Shown here one piece after another: positions 56,967 through 64,000 of a stretch of DNA of 64,000 bases. The position numbers were made by a program, and so were the translations under genes. The notes beneath the pieces were generated by a model. It did no database searches. It saw only the letters and a list, made by a program, of their open reading frames with translations, and was not told the origin of the DNA. How positions within the stretch are numbered: the first letter of the stretch is position 1; each line of letters begins with the position of its first letter. The DNA is taken from contig NZ_CP049786.1 of assembly GCF_011290365.1 (NCBI RefSeq), positions 4,092,001 through 4,156,000 of the forward strand. The letters are read 5' to 3'. This DNA comes from Leclercia sp. 29361. Its GTDB lineage: Bacteria > Pseudomonadota > Gammaproteobacteria > Enterobacterales > Enterobacteriaceae.

Positions 56967-59084
56967 CTATTCATCCTTTTCAAAAAAACGGACAGCATCT
57001 GCATAAAAATCTCTCTCAAGCATCAGAAAATCCCTGTCAGCCTGAGGAGCATTATTTCGCACGGCAATCTCCAGAAGGTTGTCATAATGAGCCATCCTGC
57101 GTTTCCACACGGGAACAGAATCAGCTCCGGCCAGCATGTTCTCACATCCCGGATTGCAGGACGCTGACTGAACAACCGCCTTAAACTCGCAGTCATGGCC
57201 ATTCATGCAATAAAAACCGTTTCCAAGAGATACCAGTTTTTGCCCGCCTCGTTTAGCCATGCTCATCGCTTTTTTCAGTGTAGGAAACGTCATCTGATGT
57301 AAGTGCCCACCTCTCTGGGACATCAGTAACTTCCCGCCTTCGCCATAAAGCAGGCCTTCATGCTGATAAGAAACAGCCCTGGAAGCTGAGAGTTCGGTAT
57401 CAACCCTCTCAATCTCGGCAGCGAATGCCTGAGGGATCGCCCGGCTAAAATGCGAAGCGTTGAGTGCACCGGACATATACCACTCCGTCATGCCTCTGAT
57501 TAAGTGCTTAAACTGCCGGATAAGATCATTAGTAGAAATCAGATCAAGACGCCTGAGGTGTACAGCAAGTGAACGGCGAAACTGATGGGTTCGCAATGGC
57601 CAGAAAGCCCCCTCCCGAATCTCCATCGCAACGCGTTCATCATCACGTATGTTTGGATTTAAAAGCCTGAACTCATCAATATGGTCACGTCGGATGAACA
57701 GATGGTGTCTTTTCACAAATTTCTTTGCCCACTCAGTCTGGCGCTGCGTCCCCATAAAAGAGAGTTTTTGCTCCGAGAACCACGACCTGATATTTAAAGA
57801 CAATGGAACATTGTCCAGCGTCTTCCCGTCCAGGCCTGTCATGATTTGATTAATTCTGCGTAAATGCTGAAAAGGCTTTTCCACATAGCGACAAACAACC
57901 CAGTCTTCGTGACTTCCACCTTCCGGGGCGAACTTATGCAACACCGAACGAAGTCCCAGGATATCACCATCATAAATCAGTGAACCGTGCATCACGCCAA
58001 GCACTTCGCTGTGTCTCATCCCCGACATGGCCTGTATCACATTCATGACTTTTAACGTCAGCTCAAAATGCCAGGTGTTCAGCTTTATGTGATCAACGCC
58101 AATAAAATCAGATCTCCAGCGCTTATTTTTATGTACCGAGAACCAGCCCTGCATCCCGGGGCCAAGTGTCGCGAAAAGCGCCCGAATTTCCCCGGCAACA
58201 ATATTGTAGTAATACGCGGCCCGGTAATCCGGTATGCTTTTTGCTGTCCCTCTTTTACGGGCTTCCAGCATCGACGTATAGTAAGGCGAATCATAAAAAC
58301 CGTTTATGATAGCGCACAGCCGGGAAAACCCGTCAAAATCGAAATCACTGATTTCAGCATCCAGTTCAGTAATCAGCCCTTCCCAGACAGACATCATAAG
58401 ACTGAAAGGCATACAATATGTCTGGTTTGAATCATCCACACTGTTGTAACTGTCGAAGCTAATATCAGGAAAGTAACCGTATTTTCGAAGACGGGTATGA
58501 CCTGTCAGCGAGATATCCGCCAGGTCCATAAAGTAATTACGTAATGTTCTTTCAGAACGCTTCCTGCCGTGCTCATCCTCCTCCTTCATCTTTACAATGA
58601 AAGCATTCCGGACAAGCGGAAAACGAAGCTGAAACAGACTGCGATACCCCATAGACTCAATAATACGGGCTCCCGCCACAATGTTTGCACATTTCCGGAT
58701 CAGGGACTGCGTCTTCGCGGTCCTGCCGACAATCCAGAGCAGGCTGGCTGAGATGATTTTGGCTTCAAGACGCAGTTCAGGATCCCGTATGCCTGAAAAA
58801 TTAACGGTTCTTAACGTTTCACCAATATGGGTTCTGACATAGCGATTGGTCCAGACATCATCCCTGAAATAAATATTCAGCGTCTCCTCATTGATAAAAC
58901 GCATATCATGTTCATCTGAGCTGGCGATAACCAGGCAGTTATTCAGACGTTCAAAGCTTTTGTTTTCTAGTGCCTCACAGATGATATCCTCAGTCGGAAA
59001 CTCATCCCCTGAACGAAGCGGCGTTCCGGCAGGAAACTCCGCCATTCGACTACGGCTTACCTCTTTTTTCTTCAAATCTGCCAT
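56967..59084 (-). CDS. gmtZ: 705-aa tyrosine recombinase with C-terminal cysteine cluster (GmtZ-like)
   Basis: Large tyrosine recombinase. Box I Arg is in MSGMRHSEVLGV, box II in RTHQFRRSLAVH (His and Arg), a His lies in FKHLIRG, and the candidate nucleophile Tyr is in GMTEWYMSG. So the R-H-R-H-Y set is present. The N-terminal 330 residues are long and not recognised. A cysteine cluster near residues 625-652 (CMNGHDCEF, SASCNPGCEN) may bind zinc. The start at 59084 overlaps the previous gene by 13 bases. It is the third of four recombination genes; I infer GmtZ from gene order and size. Confidence 0.75.
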   Translation of the reverse strand: MADLKKKEVSRSRMAEFPAGTPLRSGDEFPTEDIICEALENKSFERLNNCLVIASSDEHDMRFINEETLNIYFRDDVWTNRYVRTHIGETLRTVNFSGIRDPELRLEAKIISASLLWIVGRTAKTQSLIRKCANIVAGARIIESMGYRSLFQLRFPLVRNAFIVKMKEEDEHGRKRSERTLRNYFMDLADISLTGHTRLRKYGYFPDISFDSYNSVDDSNQTYCMPFSLMMSVWEGLITELDAEISDFDFDGFSRLCAIINGFYDSPYYTSMLEARKRGTAKSIPDYRAAYYYNIVAGEIRALFATLGPGMQGWFSVHKNKRWRSDFIGVDHIKLNTWHFELTLKVMNVIQAMSGMRHSEVLGVMHGSLIYDGDILGLRSVLHKFAPEGGSHEDWVVCRYVEKPFQHLRRINQIMTGLDGKTLDNVPLSLNIRSWFSEQKLSFMGTQRQTEWAKKFVKRHHLFIRRDHIDEFRLLNPNIRDDERVAMEIREGAFWPLRTHQFRRSLAVHLRRLDLISTNDLIRQFKHLIRGMTEWYMSGALNASHFSRAIPQAFAAEIERVDTELSASRAVSYQHEGLLYGEGGKLLMSQRGGHLHQMTFPTLKKAMSMAKRGGQKLVSLGNGFYCMNGHDCEFKAVVQSASCNPGCENMLAGADSVPVWKRRMAHYDNLLEIAVRNNAPQADRDFLMLERDFYADAVRFFEKDE

Positions 59085-60838
59085 ACCGGAGCCACACCTT
59101 CTCGCTGAAGTTTAACGCGCGCTTTTTTCAGGATCGCCTCATCTACCAGCCCAAGCCGTAAATCAATCTTCAGGAGTAACGTTTCATAACGCTCCACAGC
59201 ATTGACCGAACCGATGTACAACGGTTTTCCATACTCGATAGCATGCCTGAATGACAGCAGGAGCCATACAGACTCCAGCGTTTCCACAACGCAACTTTTT
59301 GAACATTCGACACAATGAGAAAAATCCGCACAAGCCTTTGGTGTCCGGCCAAATCGTTTTTGCTTTTTTATAAAGCGCAATTCAATATCTGTAGGCGGCT
59401 CCTGCGATCGACATCCCAGGCCATTCAATAAAAGATCCACACCCTCATCGCTTCCACGCAGATCGATCCCCAGCTCATCAGCAACTTTTACCCGCTCGGA
59501 TAACGCACGTGTCGCAATCCCCTGATTCATAAGCGTATCAAGTGCAGCACTGAAGTTTTCCTTCGCCCCCTGTGGGTTACCTGCAGCATAATTCCGCCTG
59601 TAAGTGCCCCAGTTATGCTGTGCTTTTTCCGCCGTAATCAGACCATTCTTTAATGTTCTGTCCGTATACTGCTCAGACGTTTTGCGCAAGCCAGAAACGG
59701 TAATTGATGGAAGCGAGGGATTAAGCTGCCGCATCGTGGCCCACGCCCCCTCAGAGTTAGAAAATTTAGTCAGATGACTGGGATTAAGAGAATAAAGCTT
59801 ACGGAATTTCACCTGCGGCTCACTCAGAAACAGCGCCTGTACCGGAGGGAAGTTATCTGCGGAAACCAGATAGTTAACGATGTCGTCCCTGAGCCTGATA
59901 AAAGACAGAAACCAGTAATAGCCCGCACGTTTGGTCACATACTCCGATTTACCTATCGTCAGACGTATATACTTATTCGCTCTCCCCTTATAAACATAAT
60001 CAGTGCTGATACCCTTTTCATCCAGATGTATATCATCCCGCGTCAGACCCAGAACCTGAGAGGTGTTTCCCCATGTGTGGTAACAGAACAGAAAAAAAGA
60101 AGTAAGAAAGTAATTTTCCAGAACGTCCCTGATGATGATCTCTGCCCTGCTGACCCCGTTCTCTCCCGGATACCGGAAATACGCTTCATAAACAGGTGCC
60201 AGCAAAGACGGTGAGAAATGCCGCACCCCTTTTTCCGATTTAGCGATATGCTCCCGGATACATCCCGCAAGGAACTCATTCATGGATGACAACTGCCTCA
60301 GGATCTCGGAAAGTTCATTCCTGGTATAGCTATCCCTTCCCTGCTGCTGATACGTTCCTTTCGGTAAGAATTCATATTCATACCGCCTCTGAATCTGCCC
60401 GCCCGTAAGCAAAAACCGGTTGACCACGGACAAGTAGTGTCTTGCCATCCTGACTGAAATTTTTCGCCGACGAATATCGTTCATGAGATGTTTAATATAC
60501 ATTTCAACGCCTTCAGCCGTGCCATAGTCATACTGATTGACTGACTGCCATATAAAAAACATATTGAGATAACGGAAAATGGTTAACCTTCCGGCGGGAC
60601 GGTAAGACAGAAGAAATCGTTTCAGAGAGGCAATAAAATCGCGTTTTTCAGGGCGGGCAAGATGCGAATGTTCACTAAACCATCCGGGGAGCAACACATA
60701 ATCTGAAAAATGAGCCTGAAGATAAACGTCAAGTAAATAATATCGGTTCAGATCCCGCTGAGTGATGTGTCCGCTGACCGTCTCCCATGACAGCACATTT
60801 TCGGCCATCCACGTTATCTGCGTTTCACTCCGGCTCAT
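59072..60838 (-). CDS. gmtY: Recombinase-like protein with degenerate catalytic boxes (GmtY/TnpB-like)
   Basis: 588 aa from the ATG at 60838, which overlaps the previous stop; starts at 60850 or 60871 are also possible. It has a tyrosine recombinase fold, but the box I segment reads HTWGNTSQVLGL, with Asn where the catalytic Arg is expected, and box II reads SGLRKTSEQYT with Ser for His. A Tyr follows in HNWGTYRRNYAAG. A C-terminal cysteine cluster (CADFSHCVECSKSC) may bind zinc. This suggests a structural or regulatory subunit rather than a full catalyst. The symbol is inferred from layout. Confidence 0.7.
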   Translation of the reverse strand: MSRSETQITWMAENVLSWETVSGHITQRDLNRYYLLDVYLQAHFSDYVLLPGWFSEHSHLARPEKRDFIASLKRFLLSYRPAGRLTIFRYLNMFFIWQSVNQYDYGTAEGVEMYIKHLMNDIRRRKISVRMARHYLSVVNRFLLTGGQIQRRYEYEFLPKGTYQQQGRDSYTRNELSEILRQLSSMNEFLAGCIREHIAKSEKGVRHFSPSLLAPVYEAYFRYPGENGVSRAEIIIRDVLENYFLTSFFLFCYHTWGNTSQVLGLTRDDIHLDEKGISTDYVYKGRANKYIRLTIGKSEYVTKRAGYYWFLSFIRLRDDIVNYLVSADNFPPVQALFLSEPQVKFRKLYSLNPSHLTKFSNSEGAWATMRQLNPSLPSITVSGLRKTSEQYTDRTLKNGLITAEKAQHNWGTYRRNYAAGNPQGAKENFSAALDTLMNQGIATRALSERVKVADELGIDLRGSDEGVDLLLNGLGCRSQEPPTDIELRFIKKQKRFGRTPKACADFSHCVECSKSCVVETLESVWLLLSFRHAIEYGKPLYIGSVNAVERYETLLLKIDLRLGLVDEAILKKARVKLQREGVAPVWQI

Positions 60839-62072
60839 ATATGGCTCCATCGCGACCTGCAGCACCGTCAATCAATGCGTCCATGACCCCGGCGACTGCA
60901 TCAGAAATCTGGTTTTGCTGAAGAAAGACGATGTATTTCATCGTCGTATTTTCGCTTTTATGGCCCATCCAGTATTTTACTGTACCCAGCGCATTTGCGG
61001 CCTGATCGGGATAGCAACTCAGTGCCGAGCGTAAAAAATGGGTCGCAAACGTTGCCCGCAAATCATGGGGTTTATGTCTGAACACATTTCCCGGAGCAGA
61101 CCGGGCCAGGCGATGGCGAAAACTGTACCAGCGGGAGTAAAAGGCTTTTTCAGACATCCGTTTCCCGTTTGCCATTAAAAATAAAGGCTCGTGCCGCCCT
61201 TCCCCACCCTGTCGTGCACGCCATTTTTGGATCTTCTTTTCATACTCCTCATCCGCCAGATAATCCAGAACCTGCTCGTACAATCGTCTGGTGATGAAGA
61301 GTTCTCGCGTCATCCCAAACTTCGTATGAACTCCGCATCTCGGACCAATATGAAGCCCCCTGATGGTCAACTCAGATACAGGGACACTGGCAAGGTACTC
61401 TTCAGTAAAGAGTGACGACGGCAGGGTCAGCATTTCATCCAGCCGTAACCCACAATTTTTCATCAGCACAATCATTAAACTGAACAACCCGGACTCAGAT
61501 TTCAGTGCCTCATCCAGGATATGAACCTCTGCATCATTCAGTGGGTTGATTGTCCTTTTTGTTGTGCTGGTTATCCTGATGGCAAGATCCGAACTTATCA
61601 CCTTGCGTCGCCCGTCAACGACTTTTTCGACCAACGTAAAAAATGAGCTGGCAGCCAGCTCACCACACTTGCCCAGAAATACGTAAAACCGTCGGATAAC
61701 GCTGATGTACACCGCCGCGGTGGATGAGGCGATGCGCCCCTGCCTTACGGCCCCCAGAAGATACTCCCTGAAGCCATATGTAGGGCTTTGGTATTTCAAC
61801 GTTCCCGGGGTGAAAGGGTCAAGTCCGTTATCCTCCAGCCACCTTATCCAGCGTAAAAATGCCCGGGCTAAAGGCTTTAAATCCCTGGCCTGCAGGATAG
61901 CTTTATCCATAAGATAAAAGTGTACATATCGGCTCAGTTTTCGATTCTGGATGCCGCTAATATAAGGTATTTCAGCATACAGAAATCCGGGTTCAAATTT
62001 CAGTTTCGGCTCTGTTGCATCCAGTTTGCTGACACGCCCATAACGCGCATGAATGTTAGTGATTATCCTCAC
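60825..62072 (-). CDS. Site-specific tyrosine recombinase (415 aa), complete catalytic set
   Basis: First gene of the recombination operon. Box I Arg is in NCGLRLDEMLTL, His and Arg of box II are in KPHDLRATFATHFLR, and GH plus the nucleophile Tyr are in MGHKSENTTMKYIVF. An N-terminal SAM-like DNA-binding domain of about 180 residues precedes the catalytic domain. This protein should cut and exchange strands at the GAGCACCC core. It is the equivalent of TnpA of Tn554. The gene starts about 1.4 kb from the right junction. Confidence 0.88.
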   Translation of the reverse strand: MRIITNIHARYGRVSKLDATEPKLKFEPGFLYAEIPYISGIQNRKLSRYVHFYLMDKAILQARDLKPLARAFLRWIRWLEDNGLDPFTPGTLKYQSPTYGFREYLLGAVRQGRIASSTAAVYISVIRRFYVFLGKCGELAASSFFTLVEKVVDGRRKVISSDLAIRITSTTKRTINPLNDAEVHILDEALKSESGLFSLMIVLMKNCGLRLDEMLTLPSSLFTEEYLASVPVSELTIRGLHIGPRCGVHTKFGMTRELFITRRLYEQVLDYLADEEYEKKIQKWRARQGGEGRHEPLFLMANGKRMSEKAFYSRWYSFRHRLARSAPGNVFRHKPHDLRATFATHFLRSALSCYPDQAANALGTVKYWMGHKSENTTMKYIVFLQQNQISDAVAGVMDALIDGAAGRDGAIYEPE

Positions 62073-62685
62073 AGTCTGTCGCCCTGAAACGCCACCTCAT
62101 GCCTACACTATAAATCCGGAAGAAGAAAAAACAAACAACCAGGTTGCCGGGAGTGAATATGCAAATCAGGAGGAAAGTAAAAGATGTAACGACACCATCA
62201 CGATGCAATACATTGACCTCAACACGTTACCCGGACCATACGTGATAAACATCACAAATCCTTTGAGTGAAGAACTTAAGATGTGATTTTCATTTCCCGG
62301 CACAAACCGTGCCCTTAAAAAACAGGCAACGGATACATCTTAATGCCAGAAGTAAACCTTAATTGATTGAATACAGCCTGAGTCCATTGCAAAAATAACA
62401 CACAGGGTAAATTCGCATATACAGAACCCAACGAAAAGCAAAAGAAACCTGTAACACATTTCGTTTACCTGTCACTTTCAATTGTAAAAGCCAGCAGAAA
62501 AAGCGCATATAACTATATTTATCCCTGCGGGGACTTTTGTTTGTGCTATATATTTTTTACAGAGAACCGCAACGCGTCCAAACACAAGAATATATTTACC
62601 TCTGGAAAATGGTCTGACTCCCTTTCACGTGGTTGTAGTGACCTGTTCTGTGATTCATGTAATGTCTTTTCTGGATGAGGAAAAT
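62073..62685. other. Upstream region of the recombinase operon
   Basis: 613 bases that must contain the promoters of the recombinase operon (minus strand) and of the gene at 62686 (plus strand). A frame at 62053-62286 overlaps the recombinase start and is not called. The stretch is AT-rich and holds no recognised operator. Confidence 0.45.
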
Positions 62686-63321
62686 ATGTCATCACTGATA
62701 TTTTATACAGACGAAGCACAAGCACTGATTGTAACAGATACCCTTGCCGTCACCGATAATGGGGAGCCGTTATCTTTTGTTTCCAAAGCAGGTTACATCC
62801 CCCAGCTAAGAACCATCATAGCAGGTACGGGGGCAGGTGGATTTTCTAACACCTGGTTGCTTGAAGCATCAACCAGAATGGTCGTATCAGGTATACAAAA
62901 TCTCAATTATCATACATCGGCCTGTCTAAGGAGGCTGTGGAAACAATACAAGCATGACCATGCAATTCCCTCTTCTTCAACGGTGACAACCAGTGTTTAT
63001 CAGTTCGCAATTTGCGAGGAAACAGGAAATATCGTTTCGTTCGCCTATCGCTCAGTCCATGATTTCGAATCAGAGCAATTACAATACGGAACAGGAGTAA
63101 AACCTGAGTGCCAAATCCTGGATGGGGATTTGTTGCAGACAATTCCTGTAATGATGAATGAACAAAGGGCTATACAGGCGACATACTCACACCCGGAACG
63201 GATCCATATTGGCGGTGAGATGATTGCGCATTATCTGACATCATCTATGTATCAATGCTTTAAGATTGGGGAATTTGAGGATTTCAGAACTCAGGGAGAG
63301 TATATATTGAGCAGGATTTAG
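62686..63321 (+). CDS. Unrecognised 211-aa protein with features of the Ntn/proteasome fold
   Basis: I do not recognise this protein with certainty. The ATG at 62686 follows GAGGA by 6 bases; an in-frame GTG at 62629 is less likely. The N-terminus (SSLIFYTDEAQALIVTDTLA) followed by a Lys-containing segment and IIAGTGAGGFSNTWLLEAST resembles the strand-helix start of proteasome-type Ntn hydrolases such as HslV or Anbu (a D-T-L type segment, then an AGxGxG turn). No helix-turn-helix or membrane segment is seen. It is the last cargo gene before the right junction, beside the recombinases. Confidence 0.6.
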   Translation: MSSLIFYTDEAQALIVTDTLAVTDNGEPLSFVSKAGYIPQLRTIIAGTGAGGFSNTWLLEASTRMVVSGIQNLNYHTSACLRRLWKQYKHDHAIPSSSTVTTSVYQFAICEETGNIVSFAYRSVHDFESEQLQYGTGVKPECQILDGDLLQTIPVMMNEQRAIQATYSHPERIHIGGEMIAHYLTSSMYQCFKIGEFEDFRTQGEYILSRI

Positions 63322-63348
63322 GCAAAACGCGGTTCAGATAAAGTGCTT

Positions 63349-64000
63349 TTAACAGGCTTGCTGAACATTAAAAGGATATCTCTCAATTACGATGAATAGC
63401 TTGAATTCTAAAAATAGAAAAGTAGAGTTTAACTCTAAATACATAAAAACAAGAGTAAAGGAGCACCCGCCGAAACAGCCGCGCATGATGTTGATCGAGA
63501 AGCGGATCATCTCATAGGCCGGAATGCGGCTGTCACCGTATGAAGGGTGCGGCACACGCTTGTACGGCAGGGCAAAGACGCTGTCCATCTCTTCGGTAGA
63601 GAGCGGGATGGCCGGCGGGTTGACCCAGATATAGCGCTCGCCGTGCTTTTGCATCAGCGCACGGGCACAGCCCGGGTTGGTTTCGTGGTGCAGGATTCGG
63701 GAAGCGTGAGCGTAAAGCACTTTGTCCGCTTTGACTTTCTCAAAGGACGGCAGCAGCACGTAGGTCTTTTCCCACGGCTTGGGACGCGGCGGCTGAACGG
63801 TGATCGCTTTAGCTTCGGCTTTCTTCGGCTCGACCGGTTTGTTATCCGCGCACGGCAGATCGTCGCCATACGGGTGCGGGATCGGGTCGATTTTGCCCGG
63901 CATATCGATGATACGGGAATCCACCCCGCTCCAGCCCGGCAGGGCCTCTTTCACCATGATCGCGGTATTACGCACGTCGCGGATGTTGCCTACCGGCTCG
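63349..64000 (-). pseudogene. ygiQ: YgiQ radical SAM protein, N-terminal part (split by the island), extends beyond window
   Basis: From the window end to 63469 the frame encodes YgiQ ([37 protein letters not shown]) up to [10 protein letters not shown], which carries the first two cysteines of the CxxxCxxC iron-sulphur motif. The reading then enters the island and ends at 63349 after 35 foreign residues ([10 protein letters not shown] and so on). Joined to 26745-27755 it gives a contiguous YgiQ. The split removes the third cysteine and the whole C-terminal half. Confidence 0.95.
63461..63468. repeat. Right attachment core GAGCACCC of the island
   Basis: Same 8 bases and orientation as at 27748-27755. 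To the right lies the N-terminal part of ygiQ; to the left is AT-rich island end DNA. The flanking bases differ from the left copy, as expected for a short crossover core. Confidence 0.8.

Noticed and set aside
62053..62286. 77-codon frame at the start of the recombinase operon
   Set aside because: It begins antisense inside the recombinase gene, has no good ribosome-binding site and no recognisable motif.

Overview
The window is a stretch of enterobacterial chromosome, probably Enterobacter or a close relative, interrupted by a genomic island of about 35.7 kb. The host call rests on gene order and sequence: yghU, yghX, gpr (yghZ), yqhA, yghA, exbD-exbB, metC, yghB, yqhC, yqhD, dkgA and ygiQ follow each other almost as in Escherichia coli, with REP-like hairpins and GC-rich coding sequence between them. 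The species cannot be fixed from this sequence alone.

Backbone, 1-27755. An oligopeptide-type ABC transporter operon lies on the minus strand (two ATPases, two permeases, a lipoprotein binding protein). It is followed by yghU, a translationally coupled pair of binding proteins (FepB/BtuF-like and ModA-like), a PAS-GGDEF diguanylate cyclase overlapping a DeoR-type regulator, a chemoreceptor with a sigma-28-like promoter, and an autotransporter. Three unrecognised small genes (17.4-18.9 kb) sit between yqhA and yghA. metC has a MetJ box and exbB a possible Fur site. yqhC-yqhD-dkgA form the aldehyde-reductase locus.

Island, 27756-63460. It is inserted inside ygiQ, within the codons of the radical-SAM CxxxCxxC motif. 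The C-terminal part of ygiQ is at 26745-27755 and the N-terminal part runs from 63469 off the window end. Both junctions carry the 8-bp direct repeat GAGCACCC. At the right end four overlapping or abutting minus-strand genes encode a complete tyrosine recombinase (415 aa), a 588-aa recombinase-like protein with degenerate catalytic boxes, a 705-aa tyrosine recombinase and a 142-aa coiled-coil protein. This layout fits Tn554-like modules and the Gamma-Mobile-Trio (GmtY/GmtZ/GmtX) described for islands that carry defence and offence genes.

Cargo. At the left end a KAP-family P-loop NTPase gene (1091 codons when reconstructed) has been split by an IS3-like element with a 3-bp target duplication, and a small three-helix membrane protein follows it. 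This is a candidate defence module. A 211-aa protein resembling Ntn/proteasome-fold proteins lies between the recombinases and the right junction. The middle is an electrophile and formaldehyde detoxification block: acuR/acuI, frmR-frmA-VOC-frmB, a UvrA2-like ABC protein, a frameshifted glutathione-independent formaldehyde dehydrogenase, a cysteine-rich copper-storage-like protein, an NAD(P)-binding SDR (frameshifted), an AraC regulator, an EamA exporter (three frameshifts), an MBL-fold hydrolase, a LysR regulator, an Old Yellow Enzyme and an ArsR regulator. IS1, IS3-family and IS66 relics, a second broken frm locus and orphan IS ends show repeated rearrangement. Several genes at 46-51.5 kb are decayed, mostly by single-base indels in homopolymers.
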